64,000 nt of DNA. Source: Oscillospiraceae bacterium (GTDB taxonomy: Bacteria > Bacillota > Clostridia > Oscillospirales > Acutalibacteraceae). The notes under the pieces were generated by a model, which was not told where the DNA came from, did not search any database, and saw nothing but the letters and a program-made list of their open reading frames with translations. This document shows, piece after piece, positions 18,503-26,639 of the stretch. The number at the start of each line of letters is the position of its first letter. Positions within the stretch are counted from its first letter, which is position 1. The stretch covers positions 1 through 64,000 of the forward strand of contig JAIRXU010000056.1 in assembly GCA_031268095.1 (NCBI GenBank), written 5' to 3'. The position numbers were made by a program, and so were the translations under genes.

Positions 18503-19399
18503 TCAGTTTGCGGATGGGGCGGAGGCGAGGCGGTCAACGTAGGGATTCTCCGGGAGGGAGCCCTGGGTGGGGCTGGCGCCGTGGTCGTCGCTGTCCGCGT
18601 CGATCGGCGCGGCCGACAGGGTCGGGGCATCGGGGTCGGGCTCCTCGGCGATGGCTTGCCGCAGCGCCGGGGAAAGCAGTTCCTGCGCGCCGGAAAACTT
18701 GATCTCGAAGCGCCAGAGTACGCCGGGGGCGGGCGCAGTCCCTTCGCAGAAAAAGACGACGCCATCCCGGGTGAAATAATATTGCGGAATCTCTCCGGCG
18801 GCGATGCGGTCGGCATAAGGAATGGCCAGCTCGGCGGGTTTCTCCGGCGCGCGCTGGGTCAGCTTCCCGTTCTGGAGCAGGGTGACCAGCCCGGCGGAGT
18901 TGATCAGTCCGGTGACCTCACCGCCGTCCAGCAAAGAAAACGTCTTGGAGGTCCAGCCGCCGCCCTTGCCCCATTCCCGGGCGACGCTGATGTATCGCCG
19001 CAGCACCACCTGCGCGCTGACGGCACTGTCCTCGAAATGGAAAGGGCCAGCGTCGGACGCGCCTTCGCCCTCACTGCCGCTGACGACCAATGCGGTGTCG
19101 ATCCCCGTCAGGAAGAAGTCCCGCAACACGTTGTTGATTTTTTTCTGTAGCTTCACGTCCGCCAGCCCGCTGACGGTATAGTACGGCGCTTCGAGCGATT
19201 CCGGCCCCTCGCCGTCGTCATGGGTATAGGGGAACATTTCCCGGTGCAGGACGATGTTGACCGGCGGCGGCGCTTTCTGGTTGGCGGGGGACGAAGGGAG
19301 GGGACCGCCCGCCCGGCGGCAGGAGGAAAACAGCCCGGCAATGGCCGCCAAACAGAGCAGGGCGGCGGCAGCGCATTTGACATACTTCGTAAGTTTCAT
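18503..19399 (-). CDS. RsiV/DUF3298-like lipoprotein
   Basis: A 298-residue exported lipoprotein: hydrophobic signal peptide with lipobox FSSC (Cys27), a Pro-rich linker, then a domain whose LQKKINNVLRDFF helix, YYTVSGL strand, SLLDGGEVTGL strand and VVFFCEGTAPAPG hairpin resemble the DUF3298/PdaC-like (RsiV C-terminal) fold. Such domains bind or sense cell-wall components or lysozyme. The last ~45 residues are a low-complexity Pro/Ser/Asp tail. There is no sigma-factor gene beside it, so it is not clearly an anti-sigma factor. Confidence 0.65.
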   Translation of the reverse strand: MKLTKYVKCAAAALLCLAAIAGLFSSCRRAGGPLPSSPANQKAPPPVNIVLHREMFPYTHDDGEGPESLEAPYYTVSGLADVKLQKKINNVLRDFFLTGIDTALVVSGSEGEGASDAGPFHFEDSAVSAQVVLRRYISVAREWGKGGGWTSKTFSLLDGGEVTGLINSAGLVTLLQNGKLTQRAPEKPAELAIPYADRIAAGEIPQYYFTRDGVVFFCEGTAPAPGVLWRFEIKFSGAQELLSPALRQAIAEEPDPDAPTLSAAPIDADSDDHGASPTQGSLPENPYVDRLASAPSAN

Positions 19400-19453
19400 G
19401 ATTCCAACATCCTTTCTTTCATTCTCTTTGATTTTGATCTTTCAATATGCTCA

Positions 19454-19483
19454 CGAACGAATCGTTTGCGAACGAACCGTTTA
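19454..19483. repeat. Two tandem 15-bp palindromic units
   Basis: CGAACGAATCGTTTG is followed directly by CGAACGAACCGTTTA (13 of 15 identical). The first unit contains AACGA-A-TCGTT, a perfect palindrome; the second AACG-AAC-CGTT. They lie 55 bases upstream of the lipoprotein start, in the 381-base gap before the sortase gene, and could be a two-site operator for the lipoprotein. Confidence 0.45.
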
Positions 19484-19638
19484 CCAACGGGAGCAAGGCG
19501 CGGACACGAGGGTCTGCTCTTTTGCACTGTAGAGTATTATAGCGCGAAACGGGGAGAATAATTTTACTTTTCAGAATAATACGAAAAATTTCCGGGAGAC
19601 GCGTCAATTATTGGAACAAAACCTCCCTTCAGTTCCCA

Positions 19639-19667
19639 TTGACTGGGAATGAAAGTTGGGCTACAAT
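19639..19667 (+). promoter_or_regulatory. Promoter of the sortase/surface-protein operon
   Basis: TTGACT, exactly 17 bases, TACAAT. It is followed by a leader of about 105 bases to the sortase start. Both hexamers are one base from consensus. Confidence 0.6.
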
Positions 19668-19780
19668 AATAAGGCGAAACTGCGCTGCTTTTGTCAGTAA
19701 GTTTCTGTTCCCGTTTTATGATGCTGAAATCAGGAAGGAAAGCGAACCATCCGAATCATCCGGAGGAAGGAGGGGATTCG

Positions 19781-20776
19781 ATGCCGGAAAACGCGTGGCA
19801 GCCGGGCAAGACGGCGCCTGCCGGGGATTTATCCTCGTGGGGGAGCCGGCTTAGCCGCCGACCGGCAGGTCATTGGTCCGCAGACCATTGGCCAGCAGGC
19901 CATTGGCCGCCGGCCCGGTGGCGGGTCCCGCTGCTGGCGGCGATCCTGACGGCGGCGCTGCTCCTCTCCGCCTCCGGGAGCTATTTGCTGGCCTACGCAT
20001 GGGACGGGCCGCGCCAGCTCCAGAAGAGCGCGGAACTGTCCATGGCCTTCCATCAATCGGAACTACAGGAAGAATTGGCCGCCGGGAACGCCGACTCCGC
20101 CGCGCCGGATACCACGGGACCGGCGGCAGGATCCCAGCCGGCGGAGGAAACAAACGCCAGCGCAGCCCCAGGAAGCGGCGGTAAATTTTCGAAACTGCGG
20201 GAGAATAATCCGGATACGCTGGGCTGGCTTTCCATTCCGGCGGTGGGGGTGGACGGGCCCGTCGTCGCGGGACAGGACAACAGCTATTATCTCAAGCATG
20301 ACTTCGACCGGGCGCCCAGCCGGTACGGCTGCCTGTTCCTCGACAAAGACCAGGATCCCGCCGGGCGGAACCTGACGATTTACGGCCACAACTTGCGCAG
20401 CGGCGCGATGTTTGGCCGCCTGCGGGCCTTCGCGGACCCGGCCTTTGCCAAAGCCAACCGGTTTTTCCGGTTTGAACCCGCCGGACAGGAGAATCAGCGA
20501 GCGGGACAGCCCGGCGGCGACCGCTGGGAGATTGTCGCGGTGTTCCTGATGGATGCGGACCCGGAGGATCCCCAAGACTTTCTGGAATGGCGGGGGCAGA
20601 CGCTGACGGACCCAGAGGAGCTGCCCGCCTTTCTGGCGGCGGTGCGCGTCCGGAGCCTCGCGGAGACCGGCGCGCAGATTGTCCCCGGCGACCGCCTGCT
20701 GAGCCTGGTCACCTGCGCCTTCGACTTCCAGAACGCCAGACTGGTGGTTCTGGCCCGCCAAGCGCCCAAGGACTGA
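19781..20776 (+). CDS. Class B sortase
   Basis: A 331-residue membrane-anchored transpeptidase that would link a sorting-signal protein to the cell wall. A basic/polar N-terminus precedes one membrane helix (about 47-68), then a low-complexity linker and the sortase barrel (about 135-330). Catalytic residues are His203 in TIYGHNL, Cys312 in SLVTCAF and Arg320 in NARLVV. The long helix-containing insertion between His and Cys is class B-like. The ATG at 19781 follows GGAAGGAGGGG. It is directly upstream of its likely substrate. Confidence 0.88.
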   Translation: MPENAWQPGKTAPAGDLSSWGSRLSRRPAGHWSADHWPAGHWPPARWRVPLLAAILTAALLLSASGSYLLAYAWDGPRQLQKSAELSMAFHQSELQEELAAGNADSAAPDTTGPAAGSQPAEETNASAAPGSGGKFSKLRENNPDTLGWLSIPAVGVDGPVVAGQDNSYYLKHDFDRAPSRYGCLFLDKDQDPAGRNLTIYGHNLRSGAMFGRLRAFADPAFAKANRFFRFEPAGQENQRAGQPGGDRWEIVAVFLMDADPEDPQDFLEWRGQTLTDPEELPAFLAAVRVRSLAETGAQIVPGDRLLSLVTCAFDFQNARLVVLARQAPKD

Positions 20777-20898
20777 TCCCGTCCGCCGCTCTCATTGTCG
20801 CTTAAGTTAGTTTATTGTTGTCCGGTTCAGATTCAGTGATTGTATTTGTAAATTTTGTAAATGATGAATTGGAATCCGCCGAATGGAGGTTTGTCTGT

Positions 20899-22530
20899 AT
20901 GCTTACGCCCGCCATGCCCCAGAAAAAGCCGAACCTGTCCCGCATTCCCCAAAAGAAGAAAATTGCGCTGCTCGCCGCGCTGCTGACCGTCTGCCTGGTG
21001 ATCGGAACCTTCGCGTCGCTGCTGACAGCGTCGCTCGCCGCCCGGGCCGGATCCACCGCCAGCTTCCGCGCCAGCTACCACACGCCTTACGCCACCGTCG
21101 CGCCCCTGACGGTGCAGGATCCCTACACGGGGGTCACGAAGACAATGGCCACAGGGCTGCCCTTCCTGTTCCTGACCAGCACAGACAGCAGCGTCTACGC
21201 CTACTGCATGCAGAAGGGCATGGAGATCTATGACACGGAAAATACCGTCCGGACGGCGTTCAACCTGGGGGATTCCTATTCCTCGGTCCTGAGCCGGACG
21301 GCGCGGGAAAATATGATCCTGACCTATCTCTACGGATACCCCAACCGCACGGCGGATGAACTCGGCGCGAACAACACCGCCGCCCATGCCGCCACGCAGA
21401 TCCTGCTTTGGGAAAGCCAGCTATCCTACCGGGACGCGCAGTTCCGCAGGACGGACAACCGGATCTATAACGCGTATTTCGCGAACGGGAGTCTGCCGGA
21501 GCTCAAGGCGGTCTATGACGCGATTGCCGCGGCCGTCGTCTCTCACCTGACGGTTCCCAGTTTCCTCAGCGGCGGGACGCTGCGGCTCGAGCTGACCTAC
21601 AACGCGGCAAGCGACCGCTGGGAGCAGCGCTTCACGGACACGAACAGCAGCGGCGCGGACCTTGCCATCGGAACCCCGAATCCCGCCGGGCTAAGCGTCC
21701 AGCGCAACGGGAACGTCTACACGTTCTCCGCCGCGCGGCTGCCGGGGGAGGAAACCGGCGTCACGATCCGCCGCACGGACGTTCCCGCCGCCCGCAGTGC
21801 CTACGGCCCGCCGCTGATGTGGGTGGACACGGCGCGCGGCGCGGAAAACCAGCTGCTCTATTCCGGCGCGGAGGACCGGGACCTCACCTACAGCGCCCGC
21901 CTGAACGGCGCGGCCTCCACGACGACGCCGGAGTCCACGACAACGCCGGAGCCTTCCACAAGCCCGGGAACTTCTTCAACAGTGCCGGGGACTTCCTCGA
22001 CGGTACCGGGAACTTCTTCGACGGTACCGGGAACATCCTCGACAGTGCCGGGGACATCTTCGACGGTACCGGGGACTTCTTCGACGGTACCGGGGACATC
22101 CTCGACAGTGCCGGGAACATCCTCGACAGTGCCGGGGACATCTTCGACAGTGCCCCACCCGACCAGCCCAACCAACCAGACTTCGACCCATGTTGCGACG
22201 TCTAACGTTCCCTCGACAGACACCGGGACGCGGACAGAGCGCTCCACGCAGCCAAGCACCGGGGTGGGCGTGATTACCACGGGTAACCAGACGCGGCCGG
22301 GGCAAACTACGACTGTCACGGGGACCACCGGGACAGACGGCACGGCCGGCACGAAACCCGCCGGCACCACCGGTCCCGACGAAGGCGGCGAGGGGGCGAC
22401 AAAGGTTACTGTTCCCCAGACCAGCGAAGCCTCCGCGTCCGGCGCGATTGTGATGCTGCTCTCCTCCGGGACGGTTCTGTCACTGGCGGCTCTGCTTTAC
22501 TCCAGGATCCGCCGGAGAGACTGGGAATAA
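20899..22530 (+). CDS. Thioester-domain wall-anchored adhesin-like protein with repeat stalk
   Basis: A 543-residue surface protein. After a membrane signal segment (about 15-40) comes a domain with the thioester (TQxA/TED) pattern: Cys103 in YAYCMQKG and Gln167 in AATQILLWE can form an internal Cys-Gln thioester that bonds covalently to host molecules. A beta domain (about 215-330) is followed by a Thr/Pro/Ser stalk with nine GTSSTVP repeats, more Thr-rich sequence, and a C-terminal sorting signal: VPQTSE, a hydrophobic helix and [13 protein letters not shown] resembles class B (NPQTN-like) more than LPxTG motifs, fitting the adjacent sortase. TGGAGG precedes the ATG. Confidence 0.83.
   Translation: MLTPAMPQKKPNLSRIPQKKKIALLAALLTVCLVIGTFASLLTASLAARAGSTASFRASYHTPYATVAPLTVQDPYTGVTKTMATGLPFLFLTSTDSSVYAYCMQKGMEIYDTENTVRTAFNLGDSYSSVLSRTARENMILTYLYGYPNRTADELGANNTAAHAATQILLWESQLSYRDAQFRRTDNRIYNAYFANGSLPELKAVYDAIAAAVVSHLTVPSFLSGGTLRLELTYNAASDRWEQRFTDTNSSGADLAIGTPNPAGLSVQRNGNVYTFSAARLPGEETGVTIRRTDVPAARSAYGPPLMWVDTARGAENQLLYSGAEDRDLTYSARLNGAASTTTPESTTTPEPSTSPGTSSTVPGTSSTVPGTSSTVPGTSSTVPGTSSTVPGTSSTVPGTSSTVPGTSSTVPGTSSTVPHPTSPTNQTSTHVATSNVPSTDTGTRTERSTQPSTGVGVITTGNQTRPGQTTTVTGTTGTDGTAGTKPAGTTGPDEGGEGATKVTVPQTSEASASGAIVMLLSSGTVLSLAALLYSRIRRRDWE
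21964..22152 (+). repeat. Nine tandem 21-bp repeats in the adhesin stalk
   Basis: Nine in-frame 21-bp units, each coding PGTSSTV. Units differ only at synonymous or wobble positions (GGGAAC or GGGGAC, ACTTCT, ACATCC and similar), with no amino-acid change. Uniform protein sequence but varied codons suggests selection on the protein plus ongoing expansion and contraction. Confidence 0.95.
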
Positions 22531-22616
22531 TTCCCTGAAGCAACCAGGCGTCCGCCGGCTGAAATAAAAAGATGATCAGGAAGACAATTCCAATGGAAGT
22601 AAAAGGTGACCGACAC

Positions 22617-23375
22617 ATGCCAGGCTCATCCGGAAAACACCGCGCAGACTCCCGCAGACACAGGAGGGGGGGACTTCCCGCAGGGAAAAAATCCTGCCGG
22701 GAGCGGGGATGGAACGGATTGCTGGCAGTGTCGGCCGCCGTTTTGCTGTTCTGGATTCCGCTGGTGCTATATCACGGTGTCAGCGGGTCGGACTCATTTT
22801 ACGGATGGTATTTTCATGTCGTGACGACCGATTCCATGACAGACACCATTCAGCCGGGCGCGCTGGTGGTGGGGCAGGCCGTGCCTTTCAGTGAACTGGA
22901 AGAAGGGGACGTGATTACCTTCCGCCTGCCGGACGGGAGCCACAACACCCACCGGATCGCGGCGAAGGAGCCGGGCGCGGCTTGGACGAAAGGCGACAAC
23001 CTGTCCGAAAGAGATCCCATCCCCGTGACGGAGAAGACATATCTTTGCAAGACGCGGTGGATCTGGAATGGGTTCGCCGTCGTCGTCGGCCATCGGTTCA
23101 GCGCCGGGGGCGGGGAAGCGCTGCGGCGCGTGACGCAGACAGCGCTGCTGCTGCTCGGCGCGGCGGGCGCCGGCGCCTGGGCCGGTCACCGGCGGGGCCG
23201 AACGCCGCCCAGACAAGCGTTGCCCGGAGAAACACGGAAGAGACCCCAAAAACGGCGGCGGGACAGCGCGCTGCCCGGCTGGGGCCGGAAGCTGCTGCGG
23301 GAGATTGACCGGGCGCCGCTTTCGAAGGCGGATCTGGTATGGATCGAGAAATTTTTGAACGGCGAGGCATTCTGA
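22617..23375 (+). CDS. SipW-type signal peptidase I
   Basis: A 252-residue membrane protease of the archaeal/ER-like (SipW) class. The first helix is at about 37-58; catalytic Ser73 lies in TTDSMTDTI, the conserved His is in NTHRI and the acidic residue in KGDNLSERDP, the Ser/His/Asp arrangement of this class rather than Ser/Lys. A second helix lies near 165-185, followed by a long basic tail (about 185-252). AAAAGGTGA precedes the ATG at 22617. Third gene of the sortase module, 86 bases after the adhesin; it probably matures that protein or pilin-like partners. Confidence 0.87.
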   Translation: MPGSSGKHRADSRRHRRGGLPAGKKSCRERGWNGLLAVSAAVLLFWIPLVLYHGVSGSDSFYGWYFHVVTTDSMTDTIQPGALVVGQAVPFSELEEGDVITFRLPDGSHNTHRIAAKEPGAAWTKGDNLSERDPIPVTEKTYLCKTRWIWNGFAVVVGHRFSAGGGEALRRVTQTALLLLGAAGAGAWAGHRRGRTPPRQALPGETRKRPQKRRRDSALPGWGRKLLREIDRAPLSKADLVWIEKFLNGEAF

Positions 23376-23530
23376 GAACTTGGATTCACAGGAGTGCGCG
23401 GTGTCCTTTCGGCTCTTTTTTTCGGAACTCTGCGCCGGTAAGGCCGCGGACGTCTTCCTTGATTTCTGAAAAAATCTCTCAAGAATCCGCTGCACAATCC
23501 TTGCACAATCCTGTGAATCCAAGTTCTCAG
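23372..23530. repeat. 22-bp perfect inverted repeat flanking 115 bases
   Basis: CTGAGAACTTGG... at 23372-23393 is repeated exactly in inverse at 23509-23530 (22 of 22). The left arm covers the stop codon of the signal peptidase gene. The 115 bases between contain a doubled TGCACAATCC and a CTTGA/TCAAG pair. It could be a long hairpin in the 3' end of the sortase-module mRNA or a small insertion element. The right arm is followed by GCGCTTTTTTCGC, so a terminator role is possible. Confidence 0.7.
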
Positions 23531-23637
23531 CGCTTTTTTCGCTTTGCGATGTTGTTCCGTGATGTTTCACCTGTCATTTTTGCGCGCGAAATTTCACGTT
23601 ACCTCTTTTCTTTCCCGGCGGGTGATATAATACCCCC

Positions 23638-23682
23638 AAGCACCCGCAAAGCCCTTGACAATCAAGGCTTTTGCGGGTGCTT
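23638..23682. repeat. Long near-perfect palindrome beside the integrase
   Basis: Twenty-one-base arms, 19 of which pair, around a three-base loop, starting AAGCACCCGC and ending GCGGGTGCTT. It begins seven bases after a perfect TATAAT (23626-23631). A second small hairpin, GGTTTAG/CTAAACC, lies at 23700-23720 next to the integrase stop. One of these could be a terminator or hold the left prophage attachment site; the window lacks the right end, so the core cannot be read. The rest of the gap 23531-23637 has no gene. Confidence 0.45.
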
Positions 23683-23724
23683 GTCACTAGTATGATACTG
23701 GTTTAGCCACAACCTAAACCAAAT

Positions 23725-24732
23725 TTATGTAAGCAGGGCGACGGCGGCATGTAGTTCTTTGATGGTCTTGTGCGTATAAACACGCTCCCCGGTATCCAGC
23801 GATTTATGACCCATGATGCGGTCAATCGCCACTTTGTTGGCTCCTGCACTGTCAAGGCGGCTACGGAATGTGTGCCTGGTTTCATGGACAGTATGCGCCG
23901 CACCCATGCGTTCCATCACGGCGGCCCAGAACAGGTAATATTGGCTCTTGGTGATGGGTTTCCCGTCATACTCCAGCAGATACGATCCGCCCATTCTGGA
24001 GGTCACCAGAGGGAGAATGCGGGGGTGTATCGGCACGATACGATCGCGCCCAGCTTTGGTCTTTACCCCGCCCTTAATGGTGCTTTGGGCGAGGTCAACA
24101 TCGGCGCATTTGACCGCCAGCAACTCGCTAAGGCGGAAGCCTGTATACAAATATATCAAGACGCTGTCCGCCCAGGGGGTGTCCTGCAAGTCCCAAAGGC
24201 GGTTGATTTCGTCTTCCGTGAAGGGAACTTTTGACGTTTCCGGCACTGGCTCTGACGTGACCAGGTCACTGTACATCGTCGTGATCACGTCCAGTTCCAG
24301 CGCGAAGCGGTCAAGATGGTGGAATAGGGCTTTGATGGCACTTTGTGTGGAATACCCGCAGCCGCATCCGTCAATGCATTCCTGCATGTTGTACGCCCTC
24401 ACCGTGCGATATTTTAGGGCGTAGAGGGCTTTGCAGTGCTTGTAGGCTGACCGCAAACTTTTTTGATTGCTGCCGCCAAGTTTGGGCAGCTTCTTATCCG
24501 CCCACAGTGCATAAAGCTCCGCAAACGTGACCTTCACCCGGTCAACGTCCCACGGATCGTTGTTGTACTGTGCCAGAGCGATCAGCCCCGTCTCGCGCGA
24601 CGAGTAATAGCCAATCGTCATGTAGACAGGATAGCCACGTTCATCAAAGCCGGTTGTCTTTCGCACCCAAAATGGGTTGCGGCGGTTGCCGCTGAGTTTC
24701 GTTACACTTCCATAGCCGTTCGGATTCCGCAT
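23725..24732 (-). CDS. int: Prophage tyrosine integrase
   Basis: A 335-residue tyrosine recombinase for phage integration. It has an N-terminal arm-binding domain (about 1-60), a SAM-like core-binding domain (about 65-165) and a catalytic domain (about 175-335) with Arg in TGFRLSELL, Lys in TKAGRDRIVP, HETRHTF, the GHKS His and nucleophile Tyr319 in RVYTHKT. GGAAGGTGAAC precedes the ATG. Being the outermost phage gene, it marks the left end of the prophage. All catalytic residues are present. Confidence 0.95.
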   Translation of the reverse strand: MRNPNGYGSVTKLSGNRRNPFWVRKTTGFDERGYPVYMTIGYYSSRETGLIALAQYNNDPWDVDRVKVTFAELYALWADKKLPKLGGSNQKSLRSAYKHCKALYALKYRTVRAYNMQECIDGCGCGYSTQSAIKALFHHLDRFALELDVITTMYSDLVTSEPVPETSKVPFTEDEINRLWDLQDTPWADSVLIYLYTGFRLSELLAVKCADVDLAQSTIKGGVKTKAGRDRIVPIHPRILPLVTSRMGGSYLLEYDGKPITKSQYYLFWAAVMERMGAAHTVHETRHTFRSRLDSAGANKVAIDRIMGHKSLDTGERVYTHKTIKELHAAVALLT

Positions 24733-24754
24733 AAATGTTCACCTTCCAAAAGGG

Positions 24755-24783
24755 TTGACTTTTCCCCGGCGAACGGCTATAAT
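24755..24783 (+). promoter_or_regulatory. Strong lone plus-strand promoter in the lysogeny region
   Basis: TTGACT, exactly 17 bases, TATAAT: only one base from consensus. It begins inside the integrase upstream region and points away from it, towards the small gene at 24888. A hairpin (AACCGC..CCGTG with CACGG..GCGGTT, 24827-24858, then ATTTTA) in the leader could attenuate it. Confidence 0.65.
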
Positions 24784-24887
24784 AGATTTAGCCATTCGCC
24801 TTTTGATTGGGGGATTGCGCTATTTGAACCGCTTCCGTGCTACCAACACGGGGCGGTTATTTTATGCTGGAAAGGTGGTGAGAATAC

Positions 24888-25070
24888 ATGGATAAGAGCA
24901 AGCTGACCATTGGCATCAATCTGGAGGGTGTAGAGGATTTGCTGCACCTGGCAAAATCCTTGGAGCAATTGTCCAAAATTACGGACGAACTCGTCAACGA
25001 ACTTACTCTTCGTGTCGCTCTTCGTTTGATCGAAGCCAATCATGGTACATCCGAAGTGTTACCATTGTAA
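24888..25070 (+). CDS. Small helical protein, lysogeny-region gene
   Basis: A 60-residue protein, mostly one or two amphipathic helices (GVEDLLHLAKSLEQLSKITDEL). No family recognised. It has a good ribosome site (AAAGGTGGTGAG) and its own strong promoter, and is the only plus-strand gene among minus-strand lysogeny genes. Its 3' end overlaps that of the convergent small gene, and its transcript would be antisense to that gene as far as the terminator at 25267. It may be expressed in the lysogen. Confidence 0.6.
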   Translation: MDKSKLTIGINLEGVEDLLHLAKSLEQLSKITDELVNELTLRVALRLIEANHGTSEVLPL

Positions 25071-25242
25071 ATCTCATGGAAAACATTTTATTTCGCATGT
25101 TCATTTCCTTTATTGCTCCCGCCAAATCGGCATCAAACTCTTTTCCCTCGATGAACGCCTCTACATCATGCGTTATTTTCTTCTGGACGGATTCGACAAC
25201 ATCTGGGGTAAGCGTTGCGTAAAACTCATCAAACTCTTTCAA
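25003..25242 (-). CDS. Small protein of unknown function
   Basis: A 79-residue, mostly helical and acidic protein (EFYATLTPDVVESVQKKI). TTG start at 25242 is preceded at eight bases by AAGGGAGGGA; the longer frame to 25299 would run through a terminator hairpin. No family recognised. It is the last gene of the minus-strand lysogeny operon. Confidence 0.5.
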   Translation of the reverse strand: MKEFDEFYATLTPDVVESVQKKITHDVEAFIEGKEFDADLAGAIKEMNMRNKMFSMRFTMVTLRMYHDWLRSNEERHEE

Positions 25243-25266
25243 GTACCTTATCCCTCCCTTCTCTCT

Positions 25267-25296
25267 GCTCCGCGCCGCAAGGTGCGGGGCTTTTTT
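25267..25296 (+). terminator. Plus-strand terminator
   Basis: GCTCCGCGCC pairs fully with GGTGCGGGGC (two G-T pairs), loop GCAA, then TTTTTT. It would end the transcript from the promoter at 24755. It begins exactly at the stop codon of the minus-strand TPR-like gene. Confidence 0.75.
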
Positions 25297-26198
25297 CAAT
25301 TCCCAGCCTCTAGTTCTTTTGTCAATTTCGCAGTGATACGCTTGACGCCCACTGCGGGATTCAGCTCAAGGGCCGTTCGGAAACAAGCAAGTGCCTCTGC
25401 TTTTTGGTTATGCTCAAGTAGTATTTCCCCCTTGAGTCGGTAGAGCGTCGAAGGTTCGCAATGCCCGACACTTTCAAGATGTTGAATAGTAACGTCAATG
25501 GCTGAAACAAGCCACATTTCGCGGCAACTCTCACTCGTTTTTTCAATACATGACCAAAAATCAAACGGGCTAAGACTGTCATACTCTCCCGTTACAAGAG
25601 CACACTCCTGCAAAATGAACGCTTCAAATGGTGGCGCAAAACTAGGATCTTGCGACAATCCTATCGCAGGACGCGTTACCTTATCCAAGAAAAGTCGAAG
25701 CGCGGGGATTGCTAAATCAGTAAGAGAAACGCCAAAATGCTCCTTCGAGTATTCATCAGCCCCCGCAGCCCCAAAGAGTGCAGTGCATTGATACCGCCAA
25801 GCCTCTAAAATATCGGGGGAATCCCTAAACTGCCGAACTAATACTCCGTTGTATATCTCCATAGGGAGTTTATTTCTTTTAGCCCAAATAGCGAAGTCGT
25901 TTAGAGAAATCTCGTCCACTTGCTCATCGAAGTAACGTTGGAGAGCTTCAAGAGCTGCAAGATATTTTCCAATGTGAAACTCAAGGGATATAGCTGACTT
26001 GGTTTTGGTCGGAACCCTTGATGGGGATAAGGCACTGCATTTATCCTTTTGACGCTCGTCAACAAACGTGATTGACATTTCTGGATTCGGACTTATCGGA
26101 ACAAACGGAACCGGCTCTACTTCCTCCGCACCCGCCGAAACGCCAGAAGCGTCAACCGTTTTTCGGCTTTTTCCTCTTAACTTTTCAAAAAGCCCCAT
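25296..26198 (-). CDS. TPR-like protein of unknown function in lysogeny operon
   Basis: A 300-residue soluble protein. The C-terminal ~60 residues contain a tetratricopeptide-like repeat (STLYRLKGEILLEHNQKAEALACFRTAL is the longest match, split here only as a description). The middle (about 70-230) is helical and unrecognised. The N-terminus (MGLFEKLRGK) is a linker-like basic segment. It follows the ImmA-type protease gene by 24 bases, so it belongs to the repressor operon. It may be a superinfection or defence gene; that is a guess from position. Confidence 0.6.
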   Translation of the reverse strand: MGLFEKLRGKSRKTVDASGVSAGAEEVEPVPFVPISPNPEMSITFVDERQKDKCSALSPSRVPTKTKSAISLEFHIGKYLAALEALQRYFDEQVDEISLNDFAIWAKRNKLPMEIYNGVLVRQFRDSPDILEAWRYQCTALFGAAGADEYSKEHFGVSLTDLAIPALRLFLDKVTRPAIGLSQDPSFAPPFEAFILQECALVTGEYDSLSPFDFWSCIEKTSESCREMWLVSAIDVTIQHLESVGHCEPSTLYRLKGEILLEHNQKAEALACFRTALELNPAVGVKRITAKLTKELEAGN

Positions 26199-26222
26199 TT
26201 TGTCAGCCTTCTTTCACTGTTT

Positions 26223-26639
26223 TCACGCCCCCAGTGGGCGGGTTTCCCGGTAGTAATCAAGTGCCTGCTGCATGAATTCACACGGAACATCGAACACTTC
26301 GGCTAACTGCCAGTGTTCGGTCAATCCATGCCGAAAGCATTTCTGCAGTTCATCGAGCGGTACCAAGTGCCGAAACGCCCACTTGTTCGCCCTGCGTTCG
26401 TGCTTGCCGCGAATATCCAATGCGGCATATCTATTGTAAAAGCTGCCTGTCATACAGTGTCCAAGTTCGTGTGCAAGATGAACGCGCTCATCCACCATCG
26501 TTTCCAATCGAGTGGAATTCATCGCAATATAACACTGTCCATCATCCATCGTGGACAGCGAGGGCGTTTCTCGTAGGTTAAACTCATCCAGAACAATACC
26601 GTTTTCGTCCGCCAGCAGATACAGGTCAAGGTTGTCCAT
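26223..26639 (-). CDS. ImmA/IrrE-type metallopeptidase
   Basis: A 138-residue zinc protease of the ImmA/IrrE (DUF955) family with HELGH in VHLAHELGHCMTG and a downstream acidic partner (HERRANKWA). Such proteases cleave the neighbouring repressor to induce prophages or ICEs, and its start overlaps the repressor gene by 14 bases. It shows that induction here may depend on a protease signal rather than on RecA-style self-cleavage. Confidence 0.88.
   Translation of the reverse strand: MDNLDLYLLADENGIVLDEFNLRETPSLSTMDDGQCYIAMNSTRLETMVDERVHLAHELGHCMTGSFYNRYAALDIRGKHERRANKWAFRHLVPLDELQKCFRHGLTEHWQLAEVFDVPCEFMQQALDYYRETRPLGA

Noticed and set aside
21964..22152. CRISPR-like regular repeats
   Set aside because: They are contiguous 21-bp coding repeats with no spacers, part of a protein stalk. 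No CRISPR array or cas gene was seen in the window.
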